A stretch of DNA of 5,932 bases from Planctomycetota bacterium. GTDB taxonomy: Bacteria > Planctomycetota > Phycisphaerae > Sedimentisphaerales > Anaerohalosphaeraceae. This document shows positions 1 to 5,140 of this stretch, piece by piece. Both the position numbers and the translations under genes were made by a program. The first letter of the stretch is position 1. Each line of letters opens with the position of its first letter. Location of the stretch: assembly GCA_021160785.1 (NCBI GenBank), contig JAGHBX010000011.1, positions 1 to 5,932 on the forward strand. The letters run 5' to 3'. The notes under the pieces were generated by a model, which was not told where the DNA came from, searched no databases, and saw nothing but the letters and a program-made list of their open reading frames with translations.

Positions 1-64
1 CCCAGGCAGAACAGGTTACGCAAACAGCGATGATTAATAGAACGCAGATCTGTCGAGCAGACAT
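1..64 (-). CDS. 5' end of an exported protein, cut by the window edge
   Basis: Only the first 21 codons are visible. They begin with ATG at 64-62 and read MSARQICVLLIIAV followed by CVTCSAW. This is a short N-terminal segment with one arginine and then a hydrophobic stretch, typical of a signal peptide. A GAAGGA ribosome binding site at 79-74 lies 9 bases before the ATG, the same motif and spacing seen in front of the fucosidase gene in this window. The two cysteines near the end of the hydrophobic stretch do not make a good lipobox, because threonine rather than Gly/Ala/Ser precedes the second one, so a lipoprotein is possible but not supported. The gene follows the hydrolase/lyase fusion on the same strand after a 127-bp gap. 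It is probably another member of the same polysaccharide-utilisation locus, but the mature protein is outside the window and its function cannot be named. Confidence 0.7.
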   Translation of the reverse strand, partial: MSARQICVLLIIAVCVTCSAW

Positions 65-73
65 AAATATGGT

Positions 74-79
74 TCCTTC
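74..79 (-). promoter_or_regulatory. Ribosome binding site of the left-edge gene
   Basis: GAAGGA lies 9 bases upstream of the ATG at 64-62. It decides the start of the truncated exported protein and is the main evidence that this short open stretch is a real gene start. Confidence 0.65.
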
Positions 80-191
80 ATTCAGGTATTACATATCTCA
101 TCTTACGCCAGAGACCTCCATATCCTGACTCATTGTCGAGCAATATACCAGCCTCCGACGCAGCCTTCAAAACATTTGTCCGACCACTTGT

Positions 192-2312
192 TCAGTCGCC
201 CGCCGCGACGTCGCTGTACGATCCACCCGCCCCGGCCATACGAAACTCGTCGTGATAAAGCACGCGACTGCTCACCGCATCGCTCGCCGCCTCCGCCCGC
301 TTCCAGCCCTTATAAAGGCCCATCTTAAAATAAGGCCCCTTGGCGTCATTAAACGCATTAGGGCCATGCTGATCGATCACCCGCCGGCCGTCCTTGAAAA
401 CCTCCAGCACCCCGTCCTTGCCATAAGACCATTTCACATGAACCACCCAGTCCGTCCACCGATCTCGTTCGTAAGGCCTCAGGTCGTAATGCTTGCTTCC
501 GTCATACCGCCTCTTGCCTCCCTCGAACGTATTGCGCTTCGAATCCCAGCGATTCACAAAACCCCACCTGCCTCCGTTTGTCGACAGCGCCGCCACCGGA
601 TTACGCCAGTCCTCGGCGATCTTAAAATCCGGCACACCATGCCACTGCGCCACAATCTCCCAAAGCTTATCCGGCACATAATCGTCCGGCAGAAAAATGC
701 TGAACCCGTACCAGTACTCCTTACCCACCTCGCTGCCGGGCCCGCTCACCTCCGTTCGATAGGCCACCTTGTCCTTATGCCGATCCAGTGACGTCTTCAT
801 CGCATACCTGCCCGCCCGAACGCACTCCTTCGATACGGCAGGAGAGTTCCCTGATATCCCCCAGCCTTTCAGACTGCCATCCTCGAAGTCGCTGGCAAAC
901 AGCAGCGACCGCTTCTCGCCGCCAACTCTCACGATCCGCAGTGCTATATCATCGCTATATTTCGGCCCCCCCAGTCGTTTCTGACCGCCGCCATGATCGA
1001 ACACCTCACTCCTGGCGGTACCTCCCGTCTTCGTATCCACCCACTCGGCCCTGTACTTACCCTTCGACAACTCAATCACCAGGCTCGCCAGCCCGCCCCC
1101 ATTGACATACACCGCATACGCCTTGCCCTTACGCGACAACGCCCGCACGGTCGTCTTCTTCGCAATCTCTCCACCCTTGATAACATCGTTGTCCGGTGAC
1201 ATTTTCACAAAGTCGAACCCATACATGAAGTCCCTCAGTATTCTCATTTGCCCGCGAAATACCTCCCCGCCTCCGCCCGGCGCATCGATCTTACCCTTGC
1301 CGTCTTCATGCCCCACATAAAACGAGTAATCCAGATTGTTATAAATTCCTCCGCCGGCAATAATAAAGTCCCACGCCTCCAGCCGATACGCCTTTGGCTC
1401 ACTACCGGAAAATCCCGTCTCATTATCCCCGATTACCTTGTTCAGCCCATAGTTCTCCGCAACAGCGGCAGGGGGCTTGGCATAGTGAAAATTGAATATC
1501 GACACCAGCGGATCGCCGTCGGTAATCTTCTTCGTCTTATTCGCAATATTCTGAGCGATCAGATGCTTGACCTTCAACTCCTTCTCCGTCCTGGCAATAA
1601 CCCGCGCAATATGCCTCTGCCACTCCAGCGTCACCCCGCCGAAATAAGGCTCATTGCAAATCTCATAATACAGATTGTCAAAACTCTTCAACTCTCGCAC
1701 GATCCTGCGAACCATCTCATCCTGCACCGCCTGCAGCTTGGCATCTTTGAGCGTATAGACATCCGTCCGCTTCATCTTGCCGATCCCGTTGACGTTATTC
1801 GACGCATTCATCGGACTGAGATCCCACATCTCATCCTTATAGAACGGGCAAAACATCACCAACTCCACGACCACCCCCCGCTTATCCGCCTCCGCCACGA
1901 AATCACGCAGTCTTGCAAAATACTTCGCATCCCACTTCGTCAAATCGAACTTATTGCCCCCGTTTTCATACCCCGCCTGCCCGCTTCTGGCCCATGGACA
2001 AACAAGCTTCCCCTCCGCTGGCGCCAGCGTATTATTCCTGAGCTTAAACGCCCCCACAGGTTCGCAATAAGCCCCGCTGAACGTTCGCGTCAGATTCATC
2101 CCATCCCCGCCCAGCACCTTCAAATACGCCTTATAGTCGAATGCGCTGTTGAGAACCGCCCCATAGTGCTCGCCCGAAGTAATCAGAATCGCAGCTTCAC
2201 CCCGCCATGACAAATAATGCGGATTCTCATCACATAACTTGACAGGCTCCCCCCCGCATAGAGAACCAGACACAAGCATCCCAACAACTATAAACCTTAG
2301 CATATCTCTCAT
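192..2312 (-). CDS. Clan GH-A glycoside hydrolase fused to a polysaccharide-lyase-like domain
   Basis: This 706-residue exported protein has three parts. Residues 1 to about 21 look like a signal peptide (MRDMLRFIVVGMLVSGS). Residues about 30-375 form a GH5-like clan GH-A barrel. R76 in NLTRTF resembles the conserved strand-2 arginine. E221 in YYEICNEP is the expected acid/base, and E298 in GDNETGFSG is the likely nucleophile, 77 residues later. Residues about 385-465 look like the small beta-sandwich that often follows such barrels. Residues about 468-693 resemble a heparin-lyase-I / glucuronan-lyase type jelly roll (Pfam Polysacc_lyase, PL13/PL20-like). It opens with FASDFEDG, continues with YWYGFSIFLPDDYVP and the AQWHG segment (H558), and has a late KMGLYKG motif (K663, Y667). 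The start is supported by GAGGAG 8 bases upstream. The protein probably cleaves, and possibly also eliminates, glycosidic links in a uronate-containing polysaccharide outside the cytoplasm. The exact GH family and substrate are not recognisable. The lyase-like module could instead be a binding domain. Confidence 0.85.
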   Translation of the reverse strand: MRDMLRFIVVGMLVSGSLCGGEPVKLCDENPHYLSWRGEAAILITSGEHYGAVLNSAFDYKAYLKVLGGDGMNLTRTFSGAYCEPVGAFKLRNNTLAPAEGKLVCPWARSGQAGYENGGNKFDLTKWDAKYFARLRDFVAEADKRGVVVELVMFCPFYKDEMWDLSPMNASNNVNGIGKMKRTDVYTLKDAKLQAVQDEMVRRIVRELKSFDNLYYEICNEPYFGGVTLEWQRHIARVIARTEKELKVKHLIAQNIANKTKKITDGDPLVSIFNFHYAKPPAAVAENYGLNKVIGDNETGFSGSEPKAYRLEAWDFIIAGGGIYNNLDYSFYVGHEDGKGKIDAPGGGGEVFRGQMRILRDFMYGFDFVKMSPDNDVIKGGEIAKKTTVRALSRKGKAYAVYVNGGGLASLVIELSKGKYRAEWVDTKTGGTARSEVFDHGGGQKRLGGPKYSDDIALRIVRVGGEKRSLLFASDFEDGSLKGWGISGNSPAVSKECVRAGRYAMKTSLDRHKDKVAYRTEVSGPGSEVGKEYWYGFSIFLPDDYVPDKLWEIVAQWHGVPDFKIAEDWRNPVAALSTNGGRWGFVNRWDSKRNTFEGGKRRYDGSKHYDLRPYERDRWTDWVVHVKWSYGKDGVLEVFKDGRRVIDQHGPNAFNDAKGPYFKMGLYKGWKRAEAASDAVSSRVLYHDEFRMAGAGGSYSDVAAGD

Positions 2313-2320
2313 TCACTTAT

Positions 2321-2326
2321 CTCCTC
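2321..2326 (-). promoter_or_regulatory. Strong ribosome binding site of the hydrolase/lyase gene
   Basis: GAGGAG lies 8 bases before the ATG at 2312-2310. It favours this start over the in-frame ATG three codons later (MRDM). Confidence 0.75.
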
Positions 2327-2357
2327 AAATATTAACCCTCACACAAATCTCTGTCCC

Positions 2358-2385
2358 CTTACACTATTGGGAGGCTGCGAGTCAA
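2358..2385 (-). promoter_or_regulatory. Possible sigma-70-type promoter before the hydrolase/lyase gene
   Basis: On the minus strand TTGACT (2385-2380, five of six matches to the -35 consensus) is followed after 16 bases by TGTAAG (2363-2358, four of six matches to the -10 consensus). Transcription would start near 2351, leaving a leader of about 40 bases that contains the GAGGAG ribosome binding site. The 118-bp gap after the fucosidase makes a separate promoter plausible, but the -10 match is weak and planctomycete promoters are poorly defined. The gene may equally be read from the upstream operon. I see no clear terminator hairpin with a U-tract in this gap. Confidence 0.3.
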
Positions 2386-2430
2386 GGAGATTACTCAGGA
2401 GACCGCACATGCTCTGTAGAATCGCCTAAC

Positions 2431-4620
2431 CTACAAAGCCTTTTTGATCGAAATCTCCATTTTAGCATCGCTGCCCGTTTGCGTTTTGAGTTTTACTTTC
2501 AATACAATCTTCGACTCCTCGACGATCTGTGCATGGCGGTTGAGAAGGTAAACTTCCCCTTCCTTAACCACCGAAAGCACTTCGGCGTGAACCGCATGGC
2601 CATCGTAAAAAACCTGAATATCTTCAAGCGTCGTCGGCGTCTTGCCAGGGTTATCGAACCGCAGAAAATACTGCCCCGGCTGTTCGATAAACTTCGAGAT
2701 ATCAACTTCAACTTCTGCGTTACCCCTCTTGAACATTTTCGGCTCTACCGCCCGGCACCTCTGCCAACTGCTGCTCTCCTGCGGACTAAACAACTGCCAC
2801 TCCTTGATCGACGGATAGTGATTGGACCTGAGCATATTGAGTCGCCAGTATCTGCCCCTTGCCGGCTCGAACTTGCCTTTATAATCGCCCCCCATCGTCG
2901 TACCGACCAAAGCAACCTCCCACCCGGCGTCTTTACTGCTGCGGTACTCCATCCGGAACTTCTCCGTCCTGTTCCACGGTTCATTGATGGCGGTCTCATT
3001 GATCGTAAAGTCCGCACCGAGATCAATCTCCACCCAGCATTCATACGGAGCCTTAACCCTCGTGCTCACACCCCACCATGTATCGGCATTGCCGTCGCAA
3101 ATCTTGCCCGCTATATACGGCCCACTGTGTTCATCGCTGGCGCTGGCTTTGGCGCCTCGCGAAACCTCATCCTTGCGAATAGTTTTTTCATAAAGAAAGG
3201 TATTGTCCCCGTCAACAAAATACACCGTAAAATCGCGAACAATCGGCTCGTTAACATTCTTTGTAATCCTAAGCGAAATCGCCGTCGTCTCAACCGGCTC
3301 GAACACCACTATCCGCTTGCGTCCGACTGCCGTACCGTGGTTAACTTCGACCCAGCCGCCGTCCGCCGTGCGCGCCTCGACAACAAACTCGCGAATCCGG
3401 TGCCCCTGACGATAATCCTCCATAATCATAAACTGGTTTATTTTCGTTGGCTTACCGAACCTGATAGTATGAACAAGTCCACGCCCCTCAACCTGGCCCA
3501 ATGGATCGCTAAACCTCCTGTCCAGTTCCTCACCGAATTCCTTATACAATGCCATATCCCCTTCAGGAATAAGCCCGTCGGTATTGGGTGTGCTATTAAG
3601 CAGAGTCGTGGCGCCTCGACCGGCAGATTGATAATAGAACCTTACCAACTCCTTGAGAGATTTGCGCTTCTTTTCCTTCTCCTTCGACCAGAACCAGTGA
3701 TGGTTATAAAGCGTCGTATTACATTCCAGAGGCGCCCACGCATTGCCATCGGGGTCGCCATGCACAGCCGTGGAAACACCCGTATCGAGATCTTTCTTCC
3801 CAAGCGTATTCCACCCCGGATAAGGCGTATAACCCGCTTCGGTTCCAACCCAGCGAAGATTCGCCTGCTGACCCTGAAGATAAACAACGCTGTCACCGAC
3901 ATACTCATCAAAGACATCATCCAGCGGAACATAGCAGTTTCCATCAAACCACAACTCGATGATAATATCCCTGTGCCGAACAAGCATCTCTGTCCATTGA
4001 GTTTGCAATACCCGGTTGTATTCTTCCTGCTTTTTCGGATCCTTCGTCCTTCCACCCGAACCGATATGAGCACCCCATTGATCGTCACCCGGATAAATAT
4101 ACATCCCCAGTTTCAGCCCATGCCTTTTGCACGCCTTTGCAACTTCATCGACAAGGTCACCCTTACCGTCTTTCCATGCAATATTCTTAACACTGTAATC
4201 GGTCGTCTCAGTCTGCCACCAGCAAAACCCCCCCGTATGTTTCGCCACAAAAAGAATCTCTCGCGCTCCCCACAACTTCGCCGCCTCGCACCACTGATCG
4301 ACATCAAGCTTGGGCAGCTTCATATCCTTCAAGTCGGTAGTGCGATTGTCATACTCCCGCCCCTGCCACGTACACGGATCGAGACAAACAAACATGATCC
4401 GCTCCTGCTCGTGATACTCATATTGAGCCGCATTAGGCCGGGATAGTTTCGCCACCGACTCCTTTGCACCTTCGGCTGTCTTGCCGAATACTTCAAAAGA
4501 CACTGCCAACAAGCTGATAATAACCGGCGCCCACAGAAGAACCGCCTTGTTTTTCGTATCACGAAATCTGCGCGCCGTCAATTCATCCTTGAGCCGTTTC
4601 CATGTCCCCGGCATACTCAT
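2431..4620 (-). CDS. GH29 alpha-L-fucosidase (subfamily B-like) with F5/8-type C domain
   Basis: This 729-residue protein should release terminal L-fucose from glycans. A basic segment (residues 1-25) precedes a hydrophobic helix (about 25-46), which is a long signal peptide or a membrane anchor. The GH29 barrel spans about 65-375. D226 in ELWFDG is the expected nucleophile. E261 in RWVGTEAG matches the subfamily B acid/base position, and further B-type landmarks are GDPDGNAWAPLEC and LLNSTPNTDGLIPE. A beta-sandwich follows (about 380-470), then an F5/8 type C / CBM32-like domain (about 485-615, with DGNADTWWG and WVEIDLG), and then an unrecognised beta-rich tail (about 620-729). Several residues that normally contact fucose differ: the usual HFG is CLD at 79-81, and the usual KHHDGF is KHTGGF at 127-132. 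The specificity may therefore not be the classic alpha-1,3/4. The start ATG overlaps the stop of the upstream YgbA-family gene (ATGA) and has GAAGGA 9 bases upstream. A second in-frame ATG lies two codons later. Confidence 0.88.
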   Translation of the reverse strand: MSMPGTWKRLKDELTARRFRDTKNKAVLLWAPVIISLLAVSFEVFGKTAEGAKESVAKLSRPNAAQYEYHEQERIMFVCLDPCTWQGREYDNRTTDLKDMKLPKLDVDQWCEAAKLWGAREILFVAKHTGGFCWWQTETTDYSVKNIAWKDGKGDLVDEVAKACKRHGLKLGMYIYPGDDQWGAHIGSGGRTKDPKKQEEYNRVLQTQWTEMLVRHRDIIIELWFDGNCYVPLDDVFDEYVGDSVVYLQGQQANLRWVGTEAGYTPYPGWNTLGKKDLDTGVSTAVHGDPDGNAWAPLECNTTLYNHHWFWSKEKEKKRKSLKELVRFYYQSAGRGATTLLNSTPNTDGLIPEGDMALYKEFGEELDRRFSDPLGQVEGRGLVHTIRFGKPTKINQFMIMEDYRQGHRIREFVVEARTADGGWVEVNHGTAVGRKRIVVFEPVETTAISLRITKNVNEPIVRDFTVYFVDGDNTFLYEKTIRKDEVSRGAKASASDEHSGPYIAGKICDGNADTWWGVSTRVKAPYECWVEIDLGADFTINETAINEPWNRTEKFRMEYRSSKDAGWEVALVGTTMGGDYKGKFEPARGRYWRLNMLRSNHYPSIKEWQLFSPQESSSWQRCRAVEPKMFKRGNAEVEVDISKFIEQPGQYFLRFDNPGKTPTTLEDIQVFYDGHAVHAEVLSVVKEGEVYLLNRHAQIVEESKIVLKVKLKTQTGSDAKMEISIKKAL

Positions 4621-4964
4621 TTTCCATCTTCCTTCTTTTTGGATTTGCCTTTTCTACCGTCGAGCAGATGTTTTACCGCAAGGACCGGATGCTTTTTGAT
4701 CATTCTCGGGCCGGCGTAAGCCATCACCTCACGGACCCTGTCGCGCATCTCGGGCTTGTAGCAGTGGATCTCACACTTTCTGCAAGGCCCCTTATCAGCA
4801 CCGAAAGGGCACTTGTCAAGACGCTGATCGGCATAATCCAGAAGCGCCCGGCAGTTTGAACACAACTCACCCTTGCCGCTATCGTGCTTATCGGCACAGA
4901 ATATCCCGACCATAACGGCGATGGTCTTTTTCTCGCGTTGCATTTTGTCAGGTCTCTTCGTCAT
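4617..4964 (-). CDS. ygbA: YgbA-family cysteine-rich protein (nitrous oxide-stimulated promoter family)
   Basis: This small cytoplasmic protein (115 residues from the ATG at 4964) matches the YgbA / 'nitrous oxide-stimulated promoter' family (Pfam YgbA_NO). In enteric bacteria ygbA is induced by nitric oxide through loss of NsrR repression; its biochemical activity is not settled. Seven cysteines (C23, C35, C38, C52, C61, C64, C68) fall in the family pattern: LCSNC, then CPFGADKGPCRKCEIHCYKPE, then a conserved MAYAGPRM segment. The spacing suggests a metal or Fe-S site, which is inference. The tail is lysine-rich. The start is uncertain. An in-frame GTG at 4973 would extend the protein by three residues and abut the intergenic repeat. 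ATG at 4964 has a weak GGTGG upstream. ATG at 4943 has AAGAGA upstream and keeps the whole conserved core. No recognisable NsrR operator is seen upstream. The stop overlaps the fucosidase start by four bases. Confidence 0.85.
   Translation of the reverse strand: MTKRPDKMQREKKTIAVMVGIFCADKHDSGKGELCSNCRALLDYADQRLDKCPFGADKGPCRKCEIHCYKPEMRDRVREVMAYAGPRMIKKHPVLAVKHLLDGRKGKSKKKEDGK
4630..4635 (-). promoter_or_regulatory. Ribosome binding site of the fucosidase gene, inside the upstream gene
   Basis: GAAGGA lies 9 bases before the fucosidase ATG (4620-4618) and inside the last codons of the YgbA-family gene. With the ATGA stop/start overlap this points to co-transcription and translational coupling of the two genes. 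Confidence 0.65.
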
Positions 4965-4973
4965 CGATACCAC

Positions 4974-4995
4974 CGTACCGCCGGCACTGAACCAA
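4974..4995. repeat. Repeat copy 1 (collapsed form)
   Basis: This 22-bp copy reads cgtaccgccggc followed directly by actgaaccaa. It is identical to the copy at 5028-5060 except that it lacks the 11-bp inner piece that makes the hairpin. It abuts the GTG at 4973 that could start the YgbA-family gene. Confidence 0.8.
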
Positions 4996-5008
4996 ATCGC
5001 GGGCGGGA

Positions 5009-5024
5009 TCCCGGCGCGCCGGGA
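5009..5024. repeat. 16-bp perfect palindrome
   Basis: tcccggcgcgccggga is its own reverse complement. It overlaps a second 10-bp palindrome, cgggatcccg at 5004-5013, so two alternative foldings compete for the shared bases. Confidence 0.8.
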
Positions 5025-5027
5025 CTA

Positions 5028-5060
5028 CGTACCGCCGGCGTCTCGCCGGCACTGAACCAA
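5028..5060. repeat. Repeat copy 2 with inner hairpin
   Basis: This copy has the same outer blocks as copy 1 (cgtaccgccggc and actgaaccaa) with gtctcgccggc between them at 5040-5050. Inside it gccggcg (5034-5040) and cgccggc (5044-5050) form a 7-bp stem with a 3-base loop. Confidence 0.8.
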
Positions 5061-5064
5061 TCTG

Positions 5065-5084
5065 AAATCTGATATCTCAGATTT
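5065..5084. repeat. AT-rich hairpin
   Basis: aaatctga (5065-5072) and tcagattt (5077-5084) are perfect inverted repeats around a 4-base loop. It is followed on the plus strand by the tandem aatcgac repeat. Confidence 0.65.
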
Positions 5085-5086
5085 GA

Positions 5087-5104
5087 AATCGACAATCGAC
5101 AATC
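5087..5104. repeat. Tandem 7-bp repeat, about 2.6 units
   Basis: aatcgac occurs at 5087-5093 and again at 5094-5100, with a partial third unit aatc at 5101-5104. It is too short and closely packed to be a CRISPR array. Confidence 0.6.
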
Positions 5105-5112
5105 CGCTTGCG

Positions 5113-5128
5113 TCCCGGCGCACCGGGG
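5113..5128. repeat. Imperfect copy of the 16-bp palindrome
   Basis: tcccggcgcaccgggg matches the palindrome at 5009-5024 at 14 of 16 positions. On the minus strand it forms a short stem (CCCGG/CCGGG) starting 12 bases after the stop of the beta-propeller gene. It could slow or end transcription, but no U-tract follows. Confidence 0.55.
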
Positions 5129-5140
5129 TACAATCTAAAG

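Larger units (their letters stand above)
4974..5128. repeat. Intergenic island of palindromes and short repeats
   Basis: The gap between the beta-propeller gene and the YgbA-family gene is almost filled by repeat elements. In plus-strand order they are: a collapsed repeat copy (4974-4995), a 16-bp perfect palindrome (5009-5024), a full repeat copy with a hairpin (5028-5060), an AT-rich hairpin (5065-5084), a 7-bp tandem repeat (5087-5104) and an imperfect copy of the palindrome (5113-5128). The base composition switches from GC-rich to AT-rich and back. It looks like a REP/MITE-like extragenic palindrome cluster and may also act as an RNA-level boundary after the propeller gene. None of the hairpins is followed by a U-tract on the minus strand. 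Confidence 0.7.

Noticed and set aside
192..194. TGA as a selenocysteine or recoded codon in the hydrolase/lyase gene
   Set aside because: The chain already ends after a complete lyase-like fold, no SECIS-like hairpin is obvious directly after the codon, and 37 open codons can occur by chance.
252..791. Plus-strand open frame of 179 codons under the lyase-like domain
   Set aside because: Antisense to a well-supported conserved domain, with no motif or start signal.
1248..2210. Plus-strand open frame of 320 codons opposite the hydrolase/lyase gene
   Set aside because: Low-complexity antisense composition with many His, Ile, Pro and Arg residues and no convincing ribosome binding site. The minus-strand frame has catalytic motifs.
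2239..4446. Plus-strand open frame of 735 codons opposite the fucosidase gene
   Set aside because: It has no domain signs, is rich in Arg, Pro, Leu and Ile typical of antisense translation, and lies opposite a gene with clear GH29 and F5/8 C motifs. It is a codon-bias shadow.
5087..5104. Tandem aatcgac units as a CRISPR or iteron array
   Set aside because: Fewer than three 7-bp units without spacers, and no replication or Cas genes nearby.
5113..5128. Intrinsic terminator after the propeller gene
   Set aside because: A stem forms 12 bases after the stop codon, but the following minus-strand bases contain no U-tract, so it is listed only as a repeat with a possible boundary role.
4974..5140. 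NsrR operator or riboswitch upstream of the YgbA-family gene
   Set aside because: I saw no NsrR-like inverted repeat and no recognisable riboswitch core. The gap is explained by the repeat elements.
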